A stretch of DNA of 64,000 nucleotides from RH-AL1 sp965249685 (GTDB lineage Bacteria; Pseudomonadota; Alphaproteobacteria; Rhizobiales; Beijerinckiaceae): positions 1,426,001 through 1,490,000 of the forward strand of contig CBDFMN010000003.1 in the NCBI GenBank assembly GCA_965249685.1, in the 5' to 3' direction. Shown piece by piece: positions 21,785 through 29,665 of this stretch (its first letter is position 1; the number at the start of each line of letters is the position of its first letter). The position numbers were made by a program, and so were the translations under genes. The notes beneath the pieces were generated by a model. That model was not told where the DNA came from. It was given only the letters and a program-made list of their open reading frames with translations, and searched no databases.

Positions 21785-22792
21785 ATGGACCTCTTCGCGA
21801 CGCCCGGTAATCCTACTCCAGCCGATCCCATTATCTCCGCAGTTCGCACCCCCGATGGACTGACATTACGGGTCGTACGGTGGGCGCGCCGCGGCGCTCG
21901 AGGCACAGTGGTCCTGGCCATCGGTCGCAGCGAATTCATCGAGCAGTATTACGAGGTGGTCGGCGACCTACTCGAGCGCCGCTTCGACGTCGTCACCATG
22001 GATTGGCGTGGGCAGGGGCAATCGGATCGCGAAATCGCCAAGATGGGCCATGGCCACGTCTCCGATTTCGCCGCTTACGGGCGCGATCTCGTGGCCCTCG
22101 AACAACAGATCCTCAAGCCGTTCGCACCACGTCCGTGGTTTGGTCTCGGCCATTCCATGGGCGCTGCCATCCTGCTGGAGCAAGCTCATGCCGGGGTTTC
22201 GCCTTTCGCCCGCCTCATCCTCTCGGCGCCGATGATCGACCTGCCGCTTCGCTCCCGCAGCGCGGTCGCCGCCCTCACCGCGCTTGCCGCGAAGCTCAGG
22301 CTGACCACGAGACTCATCCCAGGAGGCGACGAAGGGTCGATCTTACGGCGCGGCTTCGACGGCAATCCACTGACATCGGACGAGGCGCGCTACGCCCGCG
22401 TCTCGGCCGTGATGCAAGCGCTGCCGCAGTTCGTCGTCGGCGCGCCGACCATCGGCTGGCTTCATTCGGCATTCCAGGTCATGAACCGGTTTCGACACCC
22501 GCGCTACGCGATGGAAATCGCTACACCCATCCTCATCCTCGCCGCGGGAGCCGACCGCATCGTCAGCACCCGGGCGACGGAGCGATTCGCCGCCCGCCTG
22601 AAGGCCGGCCGGTGCATCACGCTGGCGAACGCGCGCCACCAGGTTATGGCCGAGCGTGACGCGGTGCGCGAACAGTTTTGGGCCGCCTTCGAGGCCTTTA
22701 TTCCCGGCCACGAACTCGACGGCGCCGAGGCGGCGCCACCGCGCCGCGATCAGAGGACGACGACCTTAGCGCCGACGGGCACCCGGCTGTAG
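21785..22792 (+). CDS. Alpha/beta hydrolase, PldB-like lysophospholipase
   Basis: Predicted serine hydrolase related to lysophospholipase L2 / monoacylglycerol lipase. The 335-residue protein has DWRGQGQSDR, the nucleophile elbow GLGHSMGAAI (about residue 125), an aspartate in LAAGADRIVS and a histidine in NARHQVMAE near the C-terminus, so the catalytic triad looks complete. No signal peptide is seen. ATG 21785 is chosen; the open frame back to 21572 crosses the hsp20 leader and is unlikely to be translated. The 3' end overlaps the convergent L,D-transpeptidase gene by 43 bases. The true substrate is unknown. Confidence 0.88.
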   Translation: MDLFATPGNPTPADPIISAVRTPDGLTLRVVRWARRGARGTVVLAIGRSEFIEQYYEVVGDLLERRFDVVTMDWRGQGQSDREIAKMGHGHVSDFAAYGRDLVALEQQILKPFAPRPWFGLGHSMGAAILLEQAHAGVSPFARLILSAPMIDLPLRSRSAVAALTALAAKLRLTTRLIPGGDEGSILRRGFDGNPLTSDEARYARVSAVMQALPQFVVGAPTIGWLHSAFQVMNRFRHPRYAMEIATPILILAAGADRIVSTRATERFAARLKAGRCITLANARHQVMAERDAVREQFWAAFEAFIPGHELDGAEAAPPRRDQRTTTLAPTGTRL

Positions 22793-23553
22793 AGGTCGAT
22801 GACATCCGCGTTCATCATGCGGATGCAGCCGGAGGACACCGCCTTGCCGATCGTGTCGGGCTCGTTGGTGCCGTGGATCCGATACATCGTATCGTGGCTG
22901 CCCTGGAATAGGTAGAGCGCGCGAGCGCCAAGCGGATTCTCCAACCCGCCCTCCATCCGGCGGGGTAGATCGGGGCGTCGCTTCAGCATATCCGACGGAG
23001 GCACCCAGGCTGGCCATTCGGCCTTGCGCTGGACATTGGCCGTTCCTTTCCAAGCAAAGCCCTGCCGACCCACGCCGATGCCATACTCGATGGCCTGGCC
23101 GCCGGCCTGGACGAGATAGAGGTGGCGTGTCGAGGTGTCGACAACGAGGGTCCCCGGCGGCTGGCTCGTCGGGTTAGGAACGATCTGCGCGGTCTTTTGC
23201 GCGGCGGTGTCACCCAGGTCGTAGTCGCTCGGGCCCCGCGTGGCGTCGCGGCTGCGCGGGCGCGGCGCAGAATAATTCGGGTCTCCGTAGGAAGGATCCG
23301 AATAAGGGTCGGCGTAAGCCTGCGGAACCCGAACTCGCGGTGCCGGCGCCGCATAATAATCATAGCTCGGGTAGGCCGGCTGCTCGTAGGCGTAGCCACC
23401 GGCATAGCCCGGGCCGTAATCGTGCAGGCGGGTGCGATAGGGATCGGTGTCGTAGGCCCCGTAACCCGGGTATTGCGCGAAGGCGGGGCCGGTGAGAAAA
23501 GCCGTCAGACCGGCTGTTAGAAGGGTTGCGAACCAAATTGCTTTCGGAAACAT
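22750..23553 (-). CDS. L,D-transpeptidase (YkuD/ErfK family) with Tyr/Pro-rich N-terminus
   Basis: Periplasmic enzyme that forms 3-3 peptidoglycan cross-links or attaches proteins to meso-DAP. The 267-residue protein has a signal peptide (ATLLTAGLTAFLTGPAFA). A Tyr/Pro/Gly-rich linker of about 90 residues follows (DYGPGYAGGYAYEQPAYPS), and then a YkuD domain. The catalytic motif HGTNEPDTIG...SSGCIRMMN is intact, with His and Cys in place. GAGG precedes ATG 23553. It is the second of two tandem paralogues on this strand (the other is 23673-24308), which share the catalytic half closely but not the linker. Confidence 0.94.
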   Translation of the reverse strand: MFPKAIWFATLLTAGLTAFLTGPAFAQYPGYGAYDTDPYRTRLHDYGPGYAGGYAYEQPAYPSYDYYAAPAPRVRVPQAYADPYSDPSYGDPNYSAPRPRSRDATRGPSDYDLGDTAAQKTAQIVPNPTSQPPGTLVVDTSTRHLYLVQAGGQAIEYGIGVGRQGFAWKGTANVQRKAEWPAWVPPSDMLKRRPDLPRRMEGGLENPLGARALYLFQGSHDTMYRIHGTNEPDTIGKAVSSGCIRMMNADVIDLYSRVPVGAKVVVL

Positions 23554-23617
23554 GACCTCACCACGTGGGACGGATGCCGCACCTCACGTGTCGGCGAGTA
23601 ACAAGGCGAAAACGAGG

Positions 23618-23651
23618 AGAGGCGGCCCCAGCCGCTGCCGGCGCCGCCTCT
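23618..23651 (-). terminator. Rho-independent terminator after the 23673-24308 L,D-transpeptidase
   Basis: AGAGGCGGC (23618-23626) and GCCGCCTCT (23643-23651) form a perfect nine-bp stem. On the minus strand the stem is followed by CCTCGTTTTC, a short T-run. It sits 21 bases after the upstream paralogue stop and before the start of the downstream one, so the two L,D-transpeptidase genes are probably separate transcripts. Confidence 0.7.
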
Positions 23652-23672
23652 TTCCACGATCGAGGAAGGAAA

Positions 23673-24308
23673 CTAGAGCACAACCACGTGCGCACCGAGC
23701 TTGACGCGATCGTAAAGGTCGACAACGTCCGCGTTCAGCAGCCGGATGCAACCCGAAGATACGGCCTGCCCGATCGTATCGGGCTCGTTGGTACCGTGAA
23801 TGCGGTACATCGTGTCCCCCTTTCCGTTGTAGAGGTACATCGCGCGCGCGCCGAGCGGATTCTCCAGGCCGCCGGCCATGTGGTGGGGGATATCGGGACG
23901 ACGCTTCAGCATCTCGACGGGCGGCGTCCATCCCGGCCATTCCGCGCGCCGCGCGACATAGGCTTGCCCGGACCAGGCGAAGCCGTCGCGGCCGACGCCG
24001 ATATCGTAGCGCAACGCCCGCCCATCTTCCAAAGAAAGGTAGAGGTAACGGTTCTTGGTGTCGATCGTGATGGTGCCGGGGCGTTCCTCGGTCGGGTCAG
24101 CCACGACAACGCGCGTCGGGCCGTTCGCAGCCGGGGGAACCTGTAGGTCGGTCGAGACGCTAGCCTGCTGCACGGCCGTCGCCGGTTGTGGCGCGAGGAC
24201 CGCGCCGAGGTCGAAAGCCTGCGCCTGACCGGCGAAGACGGCCTGGCTCGCAAAGAGAACAAGAGATGCGGCGGCGACGCCGCCCTTCAAACGATTGAAC
24301 CCCACCAT
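23673..24308 (-). CDS. L,D-transpeptidase (YkuD/ErfK family), short form
   Basis: Predicted periplasmic L,D-transpeptidase of 211 residues. It has a signal peptide (AAASLVLFASQAVFAGQAQA), a short linker, and a YkuD domain with GTITIDTKNRYLYL, the substrate-side motif ALRYDIGVGRDGFAWSG, and the catalytic HGTNEPDTIG...SSGCIRLLN. A GGGGATAAG sequence precedes ATG 24308. It is a close paralogue of the 22750-23553 gene, likely a tandem duplicate that later diverged in its linker. Function is by family; specific cross-linking activity is not shown by sequence. Confidence 0.94.
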   Translation of the reverse strand: MVGFNRLKGGVAAASLVLFASQAVFAGQAQAFDLGAVLAPQPATAVQQASVSTDLQVPPAANGPTRVVVADPTEERPGTITIDTKNRYLYLSLEDGRALRYDIGVGRDGFAWSGQAYVARRAEWPGWTPPVEMLKRRPDIPHHMAGGLENPLGARAMYLYNGKGDTMYRIHGTNEPDTIGQAVSSGCIRLLNADVVDLYDRVKLGAHVVVL

Positions 24309-24397
24309 GACTTATCCCCGGCTTAGCTGTCACAGTTTTGACACGACCGGGAAATGCTCAAGCCAGGATCTTTGTTCCAGCGCTCCAGGCAAATTCG

Positions 24398-25693
24398 TCA
24401 GCGCGGAGGCCAGGAGGCGTCGTCGGCGCGACCGGGACGCGCCGATTGCGACTGACCCTTGACAAGGATTGTCTCGACGAGAGGGTCGTGCCGCTCGCCG
24501 CGGGGCACCGTCGCCAGCCGGAGCTGGCCGTTGCCCGCGACTGGCACCTGCGTCAGAGCTTCAACGGGCCCGGCCTCGGGTTTAACGGCCGGCGCCGCCG
24601 GGGTGGCGACCAGCGCCGGCGCCGCCTTGTCCGGCGCGCTGGCGGTCGGCGGCGCAGGCTCGGCCGGCTTCTGCTGGTCCAGCGCGCGGCGAACGTGGGT
24701 CACCACGAAATGCGCGAGCTTGCGGCCACCCGCTTTGGTGAAGTGGATACCGTCGGCCGAGCGAAGCCGCACTGTCTGCCCGTTCACGTCGGGACCGAAG
24801 GCGCTGAAATCCCCATCGTCGTCGCTGAAGGCCTCCCAGGTGTCGACGAAGACCGCCCCGCTCCTGGCCGCTACGTCCCGGTAGATGTCGTTCAGCGCCG
24901 CCATGTCGTCGGCGAACGCGTCGTCCTTGGTGATCGGGATGCCGACCCAGATCAAAGGGATGTTGGCCTTCTTGAAGGCCTCGGCCACCGCCATGGCGCG
25001 GTCGGTATAGAGCGCGATCCATGGCTCGGACCCCGGCGGGTAGCTCTTCCCCCCGTCGCCGAGGGTCTGCCGGTCATTCGTCCCGATCATTATCACCGCG
25101 ACATCAATCTTCTGGTGCCCGCCCCTGAGCCGATCTTCGGGTTTGGTTTTGTCTTCGAGTTTGGCTTTGTCTTCGAGTTTGGCTTTGTCTTCGGGCTTGG
25201 CTTTGTCTTCGACTTTGGGTTGCGCCGCGATCGCATCGGCGACGGCTTTCGGCCAGCTGTAGAAGTCGTCGCGGACCAGTCCGGTGGCGTCTCGGGCCGC
25301 ATGGATGACGGCAATGTCCGGGTGGTCGCTCAACGCATCGTCGAGCCCGTTGGCGAGGATTTGACCGAGGCTGTCACCGTAGACGGCGACGAAATGCGCG
25401 GCGTTGACCGGTGGCGGCTTCGGCGCGACCACGACTTCGGGCTCGCGCGGTGGAGGCCGTGGGGCGGCGGCGCGGCGGCGCGGCGGCGGGCGGTAATAGT
25501 GACGCGCCGGCTGCCGCGGTTGCGCTTGCTGGGGCTGGCCGTTGAACAGGCCGCCGAAGAACCCCCAGTCCTGCGCCTGGGCCGGCATGCCGGCGGCGAT
25601 CAGAACCATAGCCGCCCCGACGAGGGCGGCCAACTTGCCCGACAAACGGGAAAGGCGATGGAGAGGCGCAGCATCGTCCATGGCGGCAAGCAT
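24398..25693 (-). CDS. DUF459 SGNH-hydrolase family protein
   Basis: Secreted or membrane-anchored SGNH/GDSL-type protein, probably an esterase or acetyltransferase-linked envelope enzyme. Of about 431 residues, the N-terminus has a hydrophobic segment (LAALVGAAMVLIAAGMPAQA). A Pro/Arg-rich linker follows, then the SGNH blocks: VYGDSLG (Ser), MIGTNDRQ (Asn) and DGIHFTKAG (Asp/His). A Lys/Glu/Asp repeat coded by an 18-bp tandem array is inserted between the first two blocks. The start is uncertain: ATG 25693 is chosen, ATG 25681 is equally possible, and the open frame to 25717 begins with TTG. It is divergent from the rsmC-like gene. Confidence 0.85.
   Translation of the reverse strand: MLAAMDDAAPLHRLSRLSGKLAALVGAAMVLIAAGMPAQAQDWGFFGGLFNGQPQQAQPRQPARHYYRPPPRRRAAAPRPPPREPEVVVAPKPPPVNAAHFVAVYGDSLGQILANGLDDALSDHPDIAVIHAARDATGLVRDDFYSWPKAVADAIAAQPKVEDKAKPEDKAKLEDKAKLEDKTKPEDRLRGGHQKIDVAVIMIGTNDRQTLGDGGKSYPPGSEPWIALYTDRAMAVAEAFKKANIPLIWVGIPITKDDAFADDMAALNDIYRDVAARSGAVFVDTWEAFSDDDGDFSAFGPDVNGQTVRLRSADGIHFTKAGGRKLAHFVVTHVRRALDQQKPAEPAPPTASAPDKAAPALVATPAAPAVKPEAGPVEALTQVPVAGNGQLRLATVPRGERHDPLVETILVKGQSQSARPGRADDASWPPR
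25134..25211. repeat. 18-bp tandem repeat array within the DUF459 gene
   Basis: Four near-identical 18-base units stand head to tail from 25134, 25152, 25170 and 25188 (consensus TCTTCGAGTTTGGCTTTG, differing at one to three bases). A decaying fifth unit follows. On the coding minus strand each unit specifies a six-residue repeat of the form (A/T)K(P/L)EDK. The array is a likely site of slippage and copy-number variation between strains. Confidence 0.92.
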
Positions 25694-25791
25694 ACGCCGA
25701 TGGGCGGCCGAGGCCAAATCGGCTGCTCGAACCGCTGGGCAGCGGCCGGCAAATCCCTTATCGCAGAGCGCGTCGACGGGGCGGAGGCAGA

Positions 25792-26709
25792 GTGACCATC
25801 AGCAGTTCAGGCGGGCTCTACGGCTCGCCGCCGGAGATTTTGATCGCCGTGGAGCAGGGATCGAGGCAATTCTCGCCGCTCCATCCGGGTGCAGCGGCGC
25901 TGGAGGAGCAGCCGGCCGGCACGCTGACGGGTTTCGTCATGGCCGCGCCGCCCGGCACGGCAGAGCGGCGCTATGCCGGAGCCCTGATGCTGCGAGCCCT
26001 AGCACCAGGTGCGCCCTTCACGATACTGGCGCCGAAGGACCGCGGCGGCGCTCGGCTCGCCGCCGAACTTCGCGGGTTTGGATGCGCGTTCCACGAAGAC
26101 GCGCGCCGCCACCATCGCATCTGTACCGGCAGTCGGCCGGCCGAGGTGACCGGTCTCGAGGCCGCCCTGCGCGAGGGCGGCCCGCAAGACGTGCCCGCGC
26201 TCGGCCTCGCCTCGCAGCCGGGCGTGTTCAGCTGGGACCGGCTCGATCCCGGCAGCGCCCTGCTCGCGCCGCGCCTCGGCGCGCTGAGCGGGCGTGGCGC
26301 GGACTTCGGTTGCGGGATCGGCGTGCTCGCCCTGGCGGCCCTGGCCTCGCCCAAGGTGACGGCCTTGACGTTGATCGATATCGACCGGCGCGCGATCCAG
26401 GCGGCGCGGCGCAACGTTGCGGATCCTCGCGCCCTCCTGCGCTGGGCCGACCTGCGCGAGCCCGACGCGAGCCTCGACAGGCTCGATTTCGTGGTGGCGA
26501 ACCCGCCCTTTCACGATGGCGGGTCGGAAGACCGCGGCCTCGGGCAAGCGTTCATCCGCCGGGCGGTCGCGGCGCTGCGGACGGGTGGCAGGCTGTGGCT
26601 CACGGCCAACCGCCACCTCCCCTACGAGGCCGTGCTGAAGCCGCTGTTCAAGCGCGTCACGCTCGTTGTCGAAGCCAGCGGCTACAAGGTCTACGAGGCG
26701 CAGAAGTGA
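25792..26709 (+). CDS. RsmC/RlmG-like class I methyltransferase
   Basis: SAM-dependent methyltransferase of the RsmC/RlmG type, which methylates guanine N2 in 16S (G1207) or 23S rRNA. The 305-residue protein has an N-terminal degenerate half. The C-terminal catalytic Rossmann half has GADFGCGIGVLALAAL, IDIDRRAIQAARRN and the N2-methyltransferase motif VVANPPFHDGG. The GTG start at 25792 has GGAGG just upstream. The stop overlaps the next gene start as GTGA, so it is coupled to an RsuA-like pseudouridine synthase, another small-subunit modifier. This supports a 16S target, though RlmG-like activity cannot be ruled out. Confidence 0.88.
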   Translation: MTISSSGGLYGSPPEILIAVEQGSRQFSPLHPGAAALEEQPAGTLTGFVMAAPPGTAERRYAGALMLRALAPGAPFTILAPKDRGGARLAAELRGFGCAFHEDARRHHRICTGSRPAEVTGLEAALREGGPQDVPALGLASQPGVFSWDRLDPGSALLAPRLGALSGRGADFGCGIGVLALAALASPKVTALTLIDIDRRAIQAARRNVADPRALLRWADLREPDASLDRLDFVVANPPFHDGGSEDRGLGQAFIRRAVAALRTGGRLWLTANRHLPYEAVLKPLFKRVTLVVEASGYKVYEAQK

Positions 26710-27479
26710 AACCCGCGTCCGCGCGGCTCGACAAGCTGCTCGGCAATCTGGGTTATGGGTCGCGGCGCGAGATCCAGGCGATCGCGCGCGCCGGCCGCGT
26801 GACCTTGGACGGCATGCTCCTCACAAACGCGGAGGAGCGTCTGGCGCTGACGCCCGACCTGTCCGCCCGGTTACGGATCGATGGCGAGGCGCTCGACCCC
26901 CTGCCCCCGCTGATGCTGATGTTTCACAAGCCGCTCGGCATGACCTGCTCGCACAAGGAGGCGGGGCCGCTGGTTTACGAGGTGCTGCCGCCGCGATGGC
27001 AGCGGCGCGACCCGCCGCTCTCCAGCGTCGGGCGGCTGGACAAAGACACGAGCGGGCTGCTGCTGCTGACGGACGACGGGTCGCTCCTTCACCGGATCAT
27101 CTCGCCCCGCACGGAAGTCGCAAAACGCTATCAGGTCGCCTTGGCGCGCCCGCTGCGCGAGGATGCGGCAACAATCCTCGCAGCCGGAACCCTGCTGCTG
27201 GAGGGCGAGACCAAACCGCTCAAGCCGGCCGCCCTCGAAGTGCACGCGCCGACCGCCGTCGCCCTTACGGTCGTCGAGGGGCGCTACCATCAGGTCCGCC
27301 GCACCTTTGCCGCGCTCGGCAACCACGTCGTGTCTTTGCACCGCGACCGCGTCGGCGCGTTGGACCTGCCGGCGGATCTCCAACCGGGCGCATTCCGTCA
27401 GCTCGCGCCGGCGGAGCACGCAGCCATCTTCGCACCCCCGGGAGCGCCACCCGCGAACTATCGCTACCGGGAGGCTTGA
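26706..27479 (+). CDS. RsuA/RluB-family pseudouridine synthase
   Basis: Pseudouridine synthase of the RsuA/RluB/RluE/RluF group, acting on rRNA. The 257-residue protein has an N-terminal S4 RNA-binding domain (RLDKLLGNLGYGSRREIQ) and the catalytic segment VGRLDKDTSGLLLLTDDG with the essential Asp. It closes with EGRYHQVRRTFAALGNHVVSLHRDRVG in the usual order. The GTG start at 26706 overlaps the preceding methyltransferase stop. Closest in layout to RsuA (16S U516), but the substrate is inferred from the pairing with an RsmC-like gene rather than from a diagnostic residue. Confidence 0.92.
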   Translation: MKPASARLDKLLGNLGYGSRREIQAIARAGRVTLDGMLLTNAEERLALTPDLSARLRIDGEALDPLPPLMLMFHKPLGMTCSHKEAGPLVYEVLPPRWQRRDPPLSSVGRLDKDTSGLLLLTDDGSLLHRIISPRTEVAKRYQVALARPLREDAATILAAGTLLLEGETKPLKPAALEVHAPTAVALTVVEGRYHQVRRTFAALGNHVVSLHRDRVGALDLPADLQPGAFRQLAPAEHAAIFAPPGAPPANYRYREA

Positions 27480-27547
27480 CCCGTGGAAACGGGTTGCGCA
27501 ACGTCCGCCAGGTCATGGAGCGCGGCGCGCGCGTCACGGGAGTTTGC

Positions 27548-29482
27548 ATGCCGAACAATGTTCTCAACCAGCTCAGAACCCTGCGCGACGGCATCGCCGA
27601 AGACCTGCGGAGAGATCCACGGTACCAGACCTTGCAGTCGCTCGATAAATCGATCGCCGAAATCACCAACGTGCTCGCCGCAGCCGGGATCCTGCCGCCG
27701 GGCAAACCGGCGTCTTCGCTCAGCACCCGCTTGAGCGGCCTCGGACCCTCGTTGGACTCCCTCGCCGAGCCGGCCCCCGCGCAGATCGCCGCCACCCGGC
27801 GGCAGGCGGACGAGCCGCAGCCCGATGCGGCCATCGACATCGCGCCGACGTCAACTCCCCACCCCGCCCCGCTTGCACCCGCCTCGACGGAGACCGTCAA
27901 GCCGGGTTTTAAGGACGGCACGGTCAGCCAGCCTCCAGCGGCCGTGCCCAATAAGGAGATCCCTCTCGCTGCGTTCGCGGCCCCGATCAACATGGGCGAA
28001 AGTGCCGAAGCGATGCACGGGGCTGCGGCGGCGGACGAGGGTGCGCCGGAGCCCGAGATCACTCATGACCAGACGTCGAACCCGCGCGAGGAGGCCATGA
28101 TCTCGGCGGCTGAGTCCGTGTCCGAAGCGGGGGACGAGGCCGAGCTTGCCGCGTCGGAACGGGTATTTGGGGAGGCGGCGAGCGGCGAGGCCGAGCCGGC
28201 GGAGAGCGGCACCGCTCACGGCAACGATCTGTCCCACCCTCCGTTCGATGAAGTGGACGGTAGGTTCCCAAACCACGCATACCCTGCGGAAGCGGCGGAG
28301 CGCGCCGACGCGCATCGCGAGCTATCGGCCGAGGACACCGCCGCACCGCCGAAAGCAGAGGGGACCGGCTACGCGCCGATGGCGGCCAAGCCGGAGGCCG
28401 CCCAGTACGCACCCTCCATTGCGGTCAAGTTCAGCAAGTTACCGAACAAGGTCGATCTACGCCCGCTGATGCCCCCCGTGGCGGATCAGGGCGAGGTGAA
28501 CTGCTGCGTCGCCGACGCGGTCGCCGGGGCCTACGAATACTGGATCAGGAAGGCGTCGAAAAAGGACCGGACCGTCAGCCGCCTCTTCGTGCACTACAAT
28601 GCCCGCTGGCGCGACGGCGCCCAGCACGGCGACGGGGGGAGCGCGATCCAACTCGCCATGGAAGGCCTGCAGCGTTTCGGCGCCTGTTCGGAAGCGCACT
28701 GGCCGTTCGACGCGCGCCTCGTGCCGACGAGGCCGGGCGCCGAGGCCTATTGCGACGGTGCGCCGTTTCGCATCCACGACATGGCCCGGGTGCCGCTCCG
28801 CCTCGAGGCTTGGAAGCAGGCGCTGGCGGAGGGCAAGCCGATCGTCTTCGGCATAGAACTGTTCGAGTCGTTCGGGGAAAGCGCGGATCGCGGCGGCGTC
28901 GTGCCCATGCCGGCACCCGGCGACTTCGCCACCCACGGGCACGGCGGCCATTGCCTCTGTGCCGTCGGCTACAGCGCCGTCGAAAAGGTCTTTATCGTCC
29001 GCAACGACTGGGGCACCGCCTTCGGCGAAGGCGGCTACTGCTACATGCCGTTCGCCTACGTGCTGAATCCCAAGTTCAACGATGGCGATTGCTGGGTGTT
29101 CGTGCCGAAGATGCCATCGCAGCCGCCGCGCGAGGCATGGCTCGACGACGGCGCCCCCGTCACTAACGGCGGCGCGGGCGTGGATTTCGAGATCGAGCCC
29201 TATGCCGTAGAGGACTACCAGGACGTGCCGGTCGACCTGTTCGAACATGCGCGCAGGCCATGGAACGCGGCGGTCCCGACGGACTACGGTGACTATGCGG
29301 CAGCGGTAAGCAAGAGCCTCTTCAGCGAGTTGGCGAGCGTCGACCTCCACGCTCTCCTCGCCTCGACGGACATGCACGCCGGCGCGGGCCAGCCGACGTC
29401 CGGCCAGGAGGAGGAACATCCCGGGTCGCCTGCAATTCCGCACGCCAGCGAGGAGGCGGACGGGCACCACGCCAACGCCTAG
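27548..29482 (+). CDS. Papain-like (C1 family) cysteine peptidase with long disordered N-terminus
   Basis: Predicted C1-fold cysteine peptidase of 644 residues. Residues 1-60 look helical (QLRTLRDGIAEDLRRDP). Residues about 60-290 are acidic, Ala/Pro/Glu-rich and disordered. The peptidase domain runs from about 295 to 520 with oxyanion Gln314 and Cys319/320 (VADQGEVNCCVADA), His468 (GGHCLCAVGY) and Asn486 (VRNDWGTAFGEGGY), so the catalytic set is complete. A Glu/His-containing tail follows. No signal peptide is seen, so it may act in the cytosol. GGGAG precedes ATG 27548. It converges on a KAP-type NTPase gene. The substrate is unknown. Confidence 0.85.
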   Translation: MPNNVLNQLRTLRDGIAEDLRRDPRYQTLQSLDKSIAEITNVLAAAGILPPGKPASSLSTRLSGLGPSLDSLAEPAPAQIAATRRQADEPQPDAAIDIAPTSTPHPAPLAPASTETVKPGFKDGTVSQPPAAVPNKEIPLAAFAAPINMGESAEAMHGAAAADEGAPEPEITHDQTSNPREEAMISAAESVSEAGDEAELAASERVFGEAASGEAEPAESGTAHGNDLSHPPFDEVDGRFPNHAYPAEAAERADAHRELSAEDTAAPPKAEGTGYAPMAAKPEAAQYAPSIAVKFSKLPNKVDLRPLMPPVADQGEVNCCVADAVAGAYEYWIRKASKKDRTVSRLFVHYNARWRDGAQHGDGGSAIQLAMEGLQRFGACSEAHWPFDARLVPTRPGAEAYCDGAPFRIHDMARVPLRLEAWKQALAEGKPIVFGIELFESFGESADRGGVVPMPAPGDFATHGHGGHCLCAVGYSAVEKVFIVRNDWGTAFGEGGYCYMPFAYVLNPKFNDGDCWVFVPKMPSQPPREAWLDDGAPVTNGGAGVDFEIEPYAVEDYQDVPVDLFEHARRPWNAAVPTDYGDYAAAVSKSLFSELASVDLHALLASTDMHAGAGQPTSGQEEEHPGSPAIPHASEEADGHHANA

Positions 29483-29665
29483 GCTCCGGGCCGTCCCGCT
29501 TGCAGCGTCGGAGGGCGGGAGCGGGCGATCCTACCGTTCCGGCGCTTGCCGAGGAGGCTCGATACCCGCTTGACCCTATCGCAGGCATCCATGTTCCCGC
29601 CGTCCCGAACGCTGTGGAGGACGCCCCGGATCTAAAGTTCCGAGCCTGTACGACACCGCCTCGTT

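Noticed and set aside
25134..25211. Possible CRISPR-like array
   Set aside because: Units are directly adjacent, with no spacers, and stay in frame within a gene.
24338..25795. A 485-codon plus-strand frame with a striking Phe/Gly/Val repeat
   Set aside because: The repeat is the antisense reading of the 18-bp array in the DUF459 gene, which has the SGNH motifs.
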